A stretch of 64,000 nucleotides of DNA, taken from Actinomadura_C alba (GTDB lineage: Bacteria > Actinomycetota > Actinomycetes > Streptosporangiales > Streptosporangiaceae). Positions 42,128 to 49,560 of this stretch are shown here, piece after piece (positions within the stretch are counted from its first letter, which is position 1; every line of letters begins with the position of its first letter). A program made the translations under genes and the position numbers. Where the stretch lies: contig NZ_BAAAOK010000028.1 of assembly GCF_039530285.1 (NCBI RefSeq), forward strand, positions 124,001 through 188,000. Reading direction: 5' to 3'. The notes under the pieces are model-generated. The model was not told the DNA's origin and made no database searches. It was given only the letters and a program-made list of their open reading frames with translations.

Positions 42128-42835
42128 CTACTGCTGAAGCATGCGGTCGGCCTGGTCGAAGGTCGCGACCTCGGGGTGGTTGCCGACCCCTCGGTCGTAG
42201 TGCGGCTCGCCTGGGCGGCGGACGCCGATCGTTCGCCAGCCGGCCGCCCGCGCCGCGTCGAGTTCGGCGGCCAGGTCGGACAGGAAGACGATCCGGTCCG
42301 GAGCCGCGCCGATCGCCCCGGCGATCTTCTCGTACGACGCCGCGACCCGCTTGGGCCCCGCGTTCTCGGTGTCGAAATGACCCTCGAAGAGCGGCAGCAG
42401 GTCGCCTTCCGGGGAGTTGCCGAACCACGCGAGCTGGGCGGACACCGAGCCGGAGGAGTAGACGTACATCGGATGCCCTGCCGCGTGCCAGGTGCGCAGC
42501 ACGGGGATGACGTCGGGGAAGAAGTGCGAGGTGAGCTCGCCCGAGGCGAATCCGGCCGCCCAGATCCCGCCCTGCAGGGTCTTCAGCGGGGTCGCCTTCT
42601 CGTCCCGGTCCAGCCAGTCGTTCAGCGCTCTGACGACCCGGTCCGTACCCGCGTCCGGCTCGCCGAGGGCGTCGCGTACTTGCGCCACGGCGCGGGTCAC
42701 CTCGGGGTCGCCCGCGTGCGTGTCGATCCACGCCGCGAACCGCTCGCGCGAGTACGGGTACAGCCGGTCGACCACGAAGCCGGTGGCACCGGTGGTGCCT
42801 TCGATGTCGACGACGATGGTCAACGGATCACTCAC
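42128..42835 (-). CDS. mtnC: Enolase-phosphatase / acireductone synthase (methionine salvage)
   Basis: A 235-residue HAD hydrolase of the MtnC type, bifunctional in converting diketo-methylthiopentyl-1-phosphate to acireductone. Motif I Val-Val-Asp-Ile-Glu-Gly-Thr-Thr (nucleophile Asp10) with the diagnostic Glu-Gly-Thr-Thr, motif II Tyr-Ser-Ser-Gly-Ser-Val near 124, and motif IV Phe-Leu-Ser-Asp near 185. It supplies the step between MtnB and MtnD but is encoded about 28 kb from them, on its own, between an M14 peptidase and a D-malate/tartrate dehydrogenase gene. Confidence 0.92.
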   Translation of the reverse strand: MSDPLTIVVDIEGTTGATGFVVDRLYPYSRERFAAWIDTHAGDPEVTRAVAQVRDALGEPDAGTDRVVRALNDWLDRDEKATPLKTLQGGIWAAGFASGELTSHFFPDVIPVLRTWHAAGHPMYVYSSGSVSAQLAWFGNSPEGDLLPLFEGHFDTENAGPKRVAASYEKIAGAIGAAPDRIVFLSDLAAELDAARAAGWRTIGVRRPGEPHYDRGVGNHPEVATFDQADRMLQQ

Positions 42836-42909
42836 GCGCGGGTCTCATCCTCGAGGCGACGGGGTCCTCCACGATACAAAGCCCCAGGGAGCGGCCGGAA
42901 CGCAGGTGG

Positions 42910-43971
42910 TCACCGCCCGAGCCTGCGCACCAGCTCGCCGGTGAACTCGGCGGTGGTCGCGGACCCGCCGAGGTCGGCGGTGCGCGTGTCGGTCTCGGCG
43001 AGGACGGCGGCCATGGCCCCGGTGACCTCGGCGCTCGCCTCGGGATGGCCGAGGTGATCCAGCATCAGGGCAGCGGACCAGATGGCGCCCATCGGGTTGG
43101 CGATGCCGCGACCCGCGATGTCGGGGGCCGATCCGTGCACGGGCTCGAACATCGAGGGATGCTCGCGTTCGGGGTTGAGGTTGGCCGAGGGGGCGATGCC
43201 GATGCTGCCGGCGACGGCGGCCCCGAGGTCACTCAGGATGTCGCCGAACAGGTTGGAGCCCACGATCACGTCGAACCGCGCCGGGTCGAGCACCAGCTTG
43301 GCGCACAGGGCGTCGATGTGCTCCTGGTCCCACCGCACACCGGGATGGGACTCGGCCCGTTCGCGTACCAGTTCGTCCCAGAACGGAAGGGTGTGGACGA
43401 TCCCGTTGGACTTCGTCGCCGAGGTGAGATGCCCGCCCCGGCGCCCGGCGAGGGCGAAGGCGTAGTCGAGGACGCGGGTCACTCCCGCCCGGGTGAAGAC
43501 GGCCTCCTGCACGGCCATCTCCTCGGGGAACCCGCGGTTGAGACGCCCCCCGATCTCGCTGTACTCGCCTTCGACGTTCTCCCGTACGACGACGAAGTCG
43601 ATCTCGCCGGCCCGCGCGGCCCGCAGGGGGCTGTCGATGCCCTCGAAGACGCGGATCGGCCGCAGGTTGACGTACTGCCGGAACGCCCGCCGGATCGGGA
43701 TGAGCAGCCCCCACAGCGAGATGTGGTCGGGCACGCCGGGGGCCCCGACCGCGCCGAGGAAGACGGCGTCGAAACCGCGCAGCCGGTCCACCCCGTCCTC
43801 GGGCATCATGGCCCCCTCGCGCAGGTACCGCTCGCACGACCAGTCGAACTCGGTGTAGGCGAATTCGAGGCCGTGCCGCCCGCCCACCGCCTCGAGGACC
43901 TCGTAGACGGCCGGGGTGACCTCGCGGCCGATTCCGTCGCCGGGGATCGATGCGATGCGGTGTGCGCTCAT
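42910..43971 (-). CDS. Tartrate / D-malate dehydrogenase (decarboxylating beta-hydroxyacid dehydrogenase family)
   Basis: A 353-residue NAD-dependent enzyme of the isocitrate/isopropylmalate dehydrogenase superfamily. It has Ile-Pro-Gly-Asp-Gly-Ile-Gly at the N-terminus, an Asn-Leu-Arg-Pro-Ile-Arg substrate loop near 90, Arg-Glu-Asn-Val-Glu-Gly-Glu-Tyr near 129, and Asn-Leu-Phe-Gly-Asp-Ile-Leu-Ser-Asp for metal binding near 235. The sequence pattern is that of TtuC/DmlA rather than LeuB. It is 56 bases from the convergent-side LysR gene, with a DASS carboxylate transporter beyond, which supports D-malate or tartrate catabolism. Confidence 0.85.
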   Translation of the reverse strand: MSAHRIASIPGDGIGREVTPAVYEVLEAVGGRHGLEFAYTEFDWSCERYLREGAMMPEDGVDRLRGFDAVFLGAVGAPGVPDHISLWGLLIPIRRAFRQYVNLRPIRVFEGIDSPLRAARAGEIDFVVVRENVEGEYSEIGGRLNRGFPEEMAVQEAVFTRAGVTRVLDYAFALAGRRGGHLTSATKSNGIVHTLPFWDELVRERAESHPGVRWDQEHIDALCAKLVLDPARFDVIVGSNLFGDILSDLGAAVAGSIGIAPSANLNPEREHPSMFEPVHGSAPDIAGRGIANPMGAIWSAALMLDHLGHPEASAEVTGAMAAVLAETDTRTADLGGSATTAEFTGELVRRLGR

Positions 43972-44027
43972 GACCGAATCACAGCAACCGGCCGGCGGAG
44001 ATGTCCAAGAGCAGTGCGCGATCCCCC

Positions 44028-44927
44028 TTATAGGCTACGGCTATCGATGGCGGCCGGGGCCAGTGCGATGGCGAGGAACTCGCTGGCCGCCGGCGTCAGC
44101 CGGGCCTTCCGGCTGACCAGCGCGACGTGCAGGTACGACGGGGGGATCAGATCGAGCACGAGCGCGCCGGCGCGCTCGGCCAGCGGTGTCCACGCCTCGG
44201 TGAGGACGGCGACCCCGACGCCCTTGAGCACCAGCGGCAGGATGGCCTCCCGGTGCTCCGTCTCGACCGCGATGGTGAGGTCGACCCCCTGGGCGCGCAG
44301 GTCCTCGATGACCTGGCGCATGCCCGTGCCCTTCTGGCCGGCGATCAGCCGCTGCCCGGCGAGCAGGTCCCCCGTCACCGGCCGTCCCGGCGGGAAAGGG
44401 CCGTCCGGCCGGGCGACCAGCACGAACCGGTGCTTCTCGATGGGGTGCACCGTGAGGTCGGCGGCGGCGGGCGGATCCATGGCGGCCAGCAGCCCGAGTT
44501 CGGTCACGCCGGTGCGCACCATCTCCATGACGGTGCGCGGCCAGGGTGCCGCGCGGACGGTGAGGCGCACACCGGGATGCCGCTCGCTGAACCTGCTGAC
44601 CATGCTGCTGAGCGGCTCGACGGCCTGGGAGGGCATGGCCGCGATGTCGACGCGTCCGGTCCGGATGGCGTGTACGGAATCGACGCTCGCCCGCGCCACC
44701 TCCAGGCTCCGGACCACCTGGCGGGCCGGCTCGATCAGGGCGTGGCCGGCCTCGGTGAGCACGACCCGCCGCCCGATGCGGTGGAACAGCATGCCGCCGA
44801 GGTCGCGTTCCAGATTGCGGATGGCCTGTGAGAGCGACGGCTGGGCGAGATGCAACGCCGCGGCCGCGCGATTGAATCCGCCGTTGTCGACGACGGCGAG
44901 GAAGTATTCCAATTGTCGGGCGTCCAT
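44028..44927 (-). CDS. LysR-type regulator
   Basis: A 299-residue LTTR. The winged helix-turn-helix is at about 1-60 (Leu-Glu-Tyr-Phe-Leu-Ala-Val-Val, then Ala-Gln-Pro-Ser-Leu-Ser-Gln-Ala-Ile-Arg-Asn-Leu-Glu); the effector domain follows. ATG 44927 is chosen as the standard LTTR start; the frame extends 22 codons upstream without homology. Divergent from the DASS transporter over a 199-bp gap and upstream of the dehydrogenase on the same strand, it probably controls both, like DmlR with dmlA in E. coli. Confidence 0.9.
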   Translation of the reverse strand: MDARQLEYFLAVVDNGGFNRAAAALHLAQPSLSQAIRNLERDLGGMLFHRIGRRVVLTEAGHALIEPARQVVRSLEVARASVDSVHAIRTGRVDIAAMPSQAVEPLSSMVSRFSERHPGVRLTVRAAPWPRTVMEMVRTGVTELGLLAAMDPPAAADLTVHPIEKHRFVLVARPDGPFPPGRPVTGDLLAGQRLIAGQKGTGMRQVIEDLRAQGVDLTIAVETEHREAILPLVLKGVGVAVLTEAWTPLAERAGALVLDLIPPSYLHVALVSRKARLTPAASEFLAIALAPAAIDSRSL

Positions 44928-45126
44928 GCCTGTCTCGGTCTGCTCTCCGGACCTGTCCTCGGTCCTGTATCCGGGGCTCACGGGGATGCTCAACGTATAG
45001 GCGCAGCCTTTCGCACTAGTAGTTAAGTCATCTTGGACCGGTGAGCGTTACGGGTTCTTCAATGAGCGGCAACTCGGAGCGTGTGTCCGCCAAATGGAAA
45101 ATCCGTCCCGACCAGCGGAGAGGCCG

Positions 45127-46737
45127 ATGACTACCGACAAGAGCGAGCCGCCGACCAGGACCGATGTCGACAAGGCGCTGCTGGGCGGGGCCACCTATCG
45201 CAGTCTGGGCGAACAGAAACTGTCCCTGGCGGAGGAGCGGTTCGAGCGGGCCAGACGGACCACCGGCCTGTGGCTGGCGCCGCTCGTCTCCATCATCTTT
45301 CTCGCGCTGCCGCTGGACATGGCGGCCAAGCAGCAGACGCTCGCCGGAATCCTGCTCGGCGTCATCGTCTTGTGGATAACCGAGCCGGTCCCGATCCCGG
45401 TCGGCGGCTTTATCGGCGTCGCCGCGATCGTGCTCCTCGGAGTGGCCCCCGCCGCCGACGCGCTGGCACCCTTCGGTTCCTCGACGGTGTTCACATTCAT
45501 CGGGGCGTTCATCCTCGCCCAGGCGATGCTGAAATACGGGCTCGCCCGACGATTCGCCTTCTTCATCCTCTCCCTGCCGGGAGTCGGCGGCTCGACCTTC
45601 AAGCTCATCGCGGCGTTCGGGGGCATCACCTGTCTGCTGTCGGCCTTCGTGTCCAACACCGCGACCGTGGCCATGCTGCTCCCCACGGCGCTCGGGCTGC
45701 TGGCCGTCATCGCCAAGATGCTCCAGGACCGCGGACTCGTGGCCGAGGACTTCGACCCGCTGCGGTTGCGGGTCGGCGCCGCCCTGGTGCTCATGCTGGC
45801 GTACGGCGCGAGCGTCGGCGGCCTGCTCACTCCGGTCGGCAGCCCGCCGAACCTCATCGGGCGGGGTCTGATCGAGGAGGCCACCGGCGAGAAGATCTCC
45901 TTCGCCCAGTGGATGGCCACGGCGGTGCCCATCTGCCTGTTCATGTTCGTCGTGCTCGTGGCCGTCCTGCTCCTGCTGAACAAGCCGGAGATCCGGCAGA
46001 TCGAAGGCGTCGAGGAGTACGTTCGCTCCGAGCGCGCCCAGCTGGGCCGGTTCTCCCGGGCGGAGAAGAACACCCTGATCGCCTTCGGTTTCACCGTCAC
46101 CCTGTGGATCTTCCCCGGTGTGGTGGCGGTGGTCGCCGGCACCGACGCGTCGGTGTACGAGACCATCAGCGGCCGGCTCAACGAGGGCGTGGTCGCGGTG
46201 CTCGGCGCGTCGCTGCTGTTCATTCTCCCGGTCGACTGGAAGAAGCGGGAGTACACGCTCAACTGGAGCGACGCCGCCCGGATCGACTGGGGCACGATCA
46301 TGCTGTTCGGCACCGGCATCATCTTCGGATCCCTGCTGGAGGACACCGGGCTGGCCAAGACCATCGGCGAGTCGTCGTCCGACGCGCTCGGTCTCGGCAG
46401 CCTGTTCGCCATCACCGCCTTCGCCGTGGTGCTGGCCATCCTGGTGTCGGAGACCACGAGCAATACCGCGGCCGCGGCGGTGGTCGTGCCGATCATCATC
46501 CCGATCGCCGTGGCGGCGGGGGTCGATCCGTTCGTACCCGCGCTGGCGGCGACGTTCGCGGCCTCGTTCGGCTTCATGCTGCCGGTGTCGACACCGCAGA
46601 ACGCGATCGCCTACGGCTCGGGCGTCGTGCCGATCACGAAGATGATCCGGACCGGGATCGTCTTCGACATCGCCGGTGGGCTCATCATCCTGCTGCTCCT
46701 GCCCCTGATGGTCGGGATCACCGGCATCGGCGGCTGA
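45127..46737 (+). CDS. DASS/SLC13-family divalent anion transporter
   Basis: A 536-residue membrane protein with about 12 helices. Both family signatures are recognisable: Ser-Asn-Thr-Ala-Thr-Val-Ala-Met-Leu near 178-186 and, in the second half, Ser-Asn-Thr-Ala-Ala-Ala near 455-460, the Na+/carboxylate-binding motifs. The Thr-Pro-Val-Gly-Ser-Pro-Pro-Asn segment near 237 is also typical. ATG 45127 has GGAGAGG six bases upstream; ATG 45094 is less likely. Substrate is probably a C4-dicarboxylate such as D-malate or tartrate, from context. Confidence 0.9.
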   Translation: MTTDKSEPPTRTDVDKALLGGATYRSLGEQKLSLAEERFERARRTTGLWLAPLVSIIFLALPLDMAAKQQTLAGILLGVIVLWITEPVPIPVGGFIGVAAIVLLGVAPAADALAPFGSSTVFTFIGAFILAQAMLKYGLARRFAFFILSLPGVGGSTFKLIAAFGGITCLLSAFVSNTATVAMLLPTALGLLAVIAKMLQDRGLVAEDFDPLRLRVGAALVLMLAYGASVGGLLTPVGSPPNLIGRGLIEEATGEKISFAQWMATAVPICLFMFVVLVAVLLLLNKPEIRQIEGVEEYVRSERAQLGRFSRAEKNTLIAFGFTVTLWIFPGVVAVVAGTDASVYETISGRLNEGVVAVLGASLLFILPVDWKKREYTLNWSDAARIDWGTIMLFGTGIIFGSLLEDTGLAKTIGESSSDALGLGSLFAITAFAVVLAILVSETTSNTAAAAVVVPIIIPIAVAAGVDPFVPALAATFAASFGFMLPVSTPQNAIAYGSGVVPITKMIRTGIVFDIAGGLIILLLLPLMVGITGIGG

Positions 46738-46872
46738 GCGGAGGAAGGCGGTGACGGCCGGCGACGCGACGCGTCCCTTCGGCGTTGCGACGTAGTGGAG
46801 GTCGTCGCGGCGACCGGCCGGCCGGCGTCCGCCTGACCGGCGCGATCCCCGCGACCGGGCCCGGCGACGGGC

Positions 46873-47454
46873 TCAGCCCTGCGCCTGGGCCGTCTCGAGC
46901 TGGCGGATGACGGGGTTGAGCAGTTCGTTCAGTTCCCTGACGAGGGCCGACACCGCGAGCCCGGCGGTGTCGGCCAGGGTCTCGGACGGGCCGTCGGGGG
47001 CCGCGGGGAGCGTGCCGAGCGGTACGGGTGCGTCGATGAGGAGAGTCGTCCGCAGGAACGGGCCGCGGGCCTGATCCTGATCGGTGGGGTCCAGGTACTG
47101 GCCGAACGTCTGGGGCCAGTCGCGCCACCCTCGGTCGCGCCACCAGTGGCGCGAGGCGGTGAGCTCGGCGGGCAGCGGTGAGACGACGAGCACATGGGCG
47201 GTGAGGCCGCCGTCCCAGGGGTTGCGGTCGCACGCGGCGGAGAGGATGCGCCGGTGCCATCGCACGTAGGCGGGCGACGGGGTGGTGGCGAGCCGCCACG
47301 CGGCGCAGGCGAAGGTGACCGGGGCGATGTCGCCCCACGACCCGTCGAAGGCGGCGCTGTTGGTCATGACGTGCTCGGCGTAGCGGCTCGACCCGCCCGC
47401 GGCGCGTTCCCGGTCGTATCCGTGGTCGATCCAGAAGGCCTCGTGCTCGCCCAT
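46873..47454 (-). CDS. Hypothetical protein
   Basis: A 193-residue soluble protein rich in Trp and Arg in its middle (Trp-His-Arg-Arg, Trp-Trp-Arg-Asp-Arg-Gly-Trp-Arg-Asp-Trp). No signal peptide, membrane segment or recognised motif. GGGGACGC precedes ATG 47454. The upstream DNA is unusually AT-rich and carries three copies of a 10-bp motif (47561-47604), so it may be a target of the adjacent TetR regulator. I do not assign a function. Confidence 0.65.
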   Translation of the reverse strand: MGEHEAFWIDHGYDRERAAGGSSRYAEHVMTNSAAFDGSWGDIAPVTFACAAWRLATTPSPAYVRWHRRILSAACDRNPWDGGLTAHVLVVSPLPAELTASRHWWRDRGWRDWPQTFGQYLDPTDQDQARGPFLRTTLLIDAPVPLGTLPAAPDGPSETLADTAGLAVSALVRELNELLNPVIRQLETAQAQG

Positions 47455-47560
47455 GCGTCCCCTTCCGCGGCGTATCCGCTGCCAGTCAACGCGATCAGGC
47501 GGTGGGGCATGCCGGTTGTTCTCTCAGAGCCGAGGGCGGCGCGGGCCGGACGTCGAGATC

Positions 47561-47604
47561 TGTCGCAAAATCTCAAAATTATGTCGCATAATTATGTTGC
47601 AAAA
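47561..47604. promoter_or_regulatory. AT-rich cluster of TGTYGCAWAA repeats with a central palindrome
   Basis: Three copies of TGTYGCAWAA at 47561-47570, 47582-47591 and 47595-47604 overlap a 17-bp palindrome AATTATG-TCG-CATAATT (47577-47593). The cluster is the most AT-rich spot nearby, 17 bases beyond the TetR stop and about 107 bases upstream of the hypothetical gene at 46873-47454. It is a likely operator/promoter for that gene. Confidence 0.55.
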
Positions 47605-47620
47605 TAGCGGCCTGTGGCTG

Positions 47621-48511
47621 CTACACCTGTGCTTCCTCGATGGGCTCGTCACCGTGATCTTCCGCATCCCGTAGATGCCGGTAGACCGTGGCCCGGGAGA
47701 CCCCGAGTGCGGTGGCGATCTCGGTGACGCTGTGCGAGCCGGCCGCGTACATCCGTCGCGCGGCGGCGGCCTTCCCGCCGTCCATCACGCTGGGCCGGCC
47801 GGCGCCGCGACGTGGTCGCGGAGCCGCCGAGCCGACGCCGGCGGGGGAGGGCGTGGCGGGCGGCGCCCCAGGCGAGGGCCGCTCGCCGAGGAGCAGTCGC
47901 GCCCCCGCGAGGATCTCCGCGCGCAGCCGCTCGGTGGGCACGTCGGCGAACATCACGATGGGGTCGCCGAGCACCGCCATCATCTGCACCGCCCTGACGC
48001 GCTCGCTCAGGCCGGCGTTCGGACCGGCGACGACCTCGTACATCCGCATGATGAGCCGCACCAGCCGCTGGAGTTCGGTCTCGTGCGCGAGCATCGTGAG
48101 GTCCTGGAAGATCACTTGGAGCAGGCGGCGGTGGCTCAGGTAGGCGTCCAGGGCGTCTTCGATCGCCGTCCAGCGCGCGCCGGCCGGATCCGGCCGCGCG
48201 GCGGCCGCCGCGAGGACGTCCTCGAAGTCCGCGACCATCGGCTCTGTCAGCGCGGCGACGATATGCGCCTTGGACGGGAAGTGATAGAGGATCGCGGCCT
48301 TGCTGAGATCCAGCCGCTGGGCGATCTCACGCAAGGAGCATCGCTGGTAGCCCTTCTCGCAGAACAGGGCCAGCGCGACGTCCATGATCCGTGCCCGCGT
48401 GTCGAGAGTCGCGTTCCCGGTCTGCGCGTTCCCGGTCTGCGCGTTCCCGGTCTGCGCGGTCTGGTCGTTCCGCTCGGCCCGCCGGTCCTGTCGCCCGCCC
48501 CGCTCCTCCAC
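47621..48511 (-). CDS. TetR-family regulator with extra C-terminal recombinase-type HTH
   Basis: A 296-residue protein. After a repeat-containing N-terminus (about 15-35, three Gln-Thr-Gly-Asn-Ala units), residues about 38-85 form a TetR HTH (Leu-Arg-Glu-Ile-Ala-Gln-Arg-Leu-Asp-Leu-Ser-Lys-Ala). The ligand domain spans about 90-210. The last 60 residues (Gly-Arg-Pro-Ser-Val-Met-Asp, then Ser-Val-Thr-Glu-Ile-Ala-Thr-Ala-Leu-Gly-Val-Ser-Arg-Ala-Thr-Val-Tyr-Arg-His-Leu) are a second HTH of the kind found at the C-terminus of Hin/resolvase serine recombinases, with no catalytic domain. Start GTG 48511 is tentative. Divergent from an ABC exporter. Confidence 0.85.
   Translation of the reverse strand: MEERGGRQDRRAERNDQTAQTGNAQTGNAQTGNATLDTRARIMDVALALFCEKGYQRCSLREIAQRLDLSKAAILYHFPSKAHIVAALTEPMVADFEDVLAAAAARPDPAGARWTAIEDALDAYLSHRRLLQVIFQDLTMLAHETELQRLVRLIMRMYEVVAGPNAGLSERVRAVQMMAVLGDPIVMFADVPTERLRAEILAGARLLLGERPSPGAPPATPSPAGVGSAAPRPRRGAGRPSVMDGGKAAAARRMYAAGSHSVTEIATALGVSRATVYRHLRDAEDHGDEPIEEAQV
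48411..48455 (-). repeat. Three-copy 15-bp in-frame tandem repeat
   Basis: Unit GCGTTCCCGGTCTGC (plus strand) at 48411-48425, 48426-48440 and 48441-48455, all identical, encoding three Gln-Thr-Gly-Asn-Ala units near the N-terminus of the TetR regulator. Confidence 0.95.
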
Positions 48512-48566
48512 ATCCCGAGCCTAACTCCGATTGGCTAACCGCCGGAAAACCGTTTACGCTGATCTG

Positions 48567-48583
48567 ACTGACCGGTGGTCAGT
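48567..48583. promoter_or_regulatory. TetR-type operator in the regulator/exporter divergent gap
   Basis: ACTGACC-GGT-GGTCAGT is a 7-bp perfect inverted repeat with a 3-base centre, typical for TetR regulators. It lies 55 bases after the TetR start and 51 before the ABC ATPase start, next to a GTTTAC -35-like box. Likely the site at which the regulator represses itself and the exporter. Confidence 0.65.
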
Positions 48584-48633
48584 ACGAAAGCGCACATATC
48601 GGGCGACAGCCATTCTTCGGGGTGAGAACTGCA

Positions 48634-49560
48634 ATGACCGATGCGATTCGGATTTCCACGCTGGTCAAGAGCTTCGGCGACCTCCGGGCGCTCGACGAAC
48701 TCGACCTCACCGTGCGGACCGGAGAGGTGCACGGCTTCCTCGGGCCCAACGGGGCGGGCAAGTCGACGACCATCCGGGTGCTGCTCGGCCTGCTCCGCAA
48801 GGACACCGGCGACGTGCGTGTCCTCGGCGGCGACCCGTGGCGCGACGTGGTGACGCTGCACCGGCGGCTCGCCTATGTCCCGGGTGACGTGAACCTGTGG
48901 CCGAACCTGTCAGGCGGCGAGGCGATCGATCTGTTCGGCAGGCTCCGTGGGGGGCTCGACCCCTCCCGGCGCGCCGACCTACTGGAACGCTTCAACCTCG
49001 ACCCGACCAAGAAGTGCCGCACCTACTCGAAGGGCAACCGACAGAAGGTCGCCATCGTCGCCGCCTTCGCCTCCGACGTCGAGCTGTACCTGCTGGACGA
49101 GCCGACCTCGGGTCTCGACCCGTTGATGGAGGCGGTCTTCCAGGACTGTGTCAACGAGGTCAGGCGGGCCGGCCGGACCGTACTCCTGTCCAGCCACATC
49201 CTGGCCGAGGTCGAGGCGCTGTGCGACCGGGTCAGCATCGTCAGGGACGGCAGGACCGTCGAGTCGGGGACGCTCGCCGAACTGCGCCACCTCACGCGGA
49301 CGACGATCTCGGTCGAGACGGCCGGGCCGGTCAGCGGGATCGAGGATCTGCCGGGAGTGCACGACCTGACCGTCGACGGTACCCACGCCCGGTTCGAGGT
49401 CGATACCGGCGAGCTGCAACGAGTGCACCGCCATCTCGCGCACCTGGGCGTGCGCTCTCTCACCAGCGCGCCGCCCACGCTCGAAGAGCTGTTCATGCGG
49501 CACTACGGCGACGAGCTCGAGCCGGCGGTCACCGGCGAGGCCACGGCGGCCGTCCGATGA
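48634..49560 (+). CDS. ABC exporter ATP-binding protein
   Basis: A 308-residue ATPase of the drug/antibiotic exporter (DrrA/CcmA-like) type. Walker A Gly-Pro-Asn-Gly-Ala-Gly-Lys-Ser-Thr-Thr near 38-47; signature Tyr-Ser-Lys-Gly-Asn-Arg-Gln-Lys near 131, which deviates from the canonical Leu-Ser-Gly-Gly-Gln but is common in this subgroup; Walker B Leu-Leu-Asp-Glu-Pro-Thr-Ser-Gly-Leu-Asp near 155. ATG 48634 is chosen over the in-frame GTG 48622. Stop overlaps the permease start (ATGA). Confidence 0.92.
   Translation: MTDAIRISTLVKSFGDLRALDELDLTVRTGEVHGFLGPNGAGKSTTIRVLLGLLRKDTGDVRVLGGDPWRDVVTLHRRLAYVPGDVNLWPNLSGGEAIDLFGRLRGGLDPSRRADLLERFNLDPTKKCRTYSKGNRQKVAIVAAFASDVELYLLDEPTSGLDPLMEAVFQDCVNEVRRAGRTVLLSSHILAEVEALCDRVSIVRDGRTVESGTLAELRHLTRTTISVETAGPVSGIEDLPGVHDLTVDGTHARFEVDTGELQRVHRHLAHLGVRSLTSAPPTLEELFMRHYGDELEPAVTGEATAAVR

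Noticed and set aside
41898..42137. Plus-strand ORFs between the carboxypeptidase and mtnC
   Set aside because: They overlap the large inverted repeat and lack ribosome-binding sites and homology.
44928..44993. Longer LysR start at 44993
   Set aside because: The added 22 residues do not match LTTR N-termini, which begin a few residues before the HTH.
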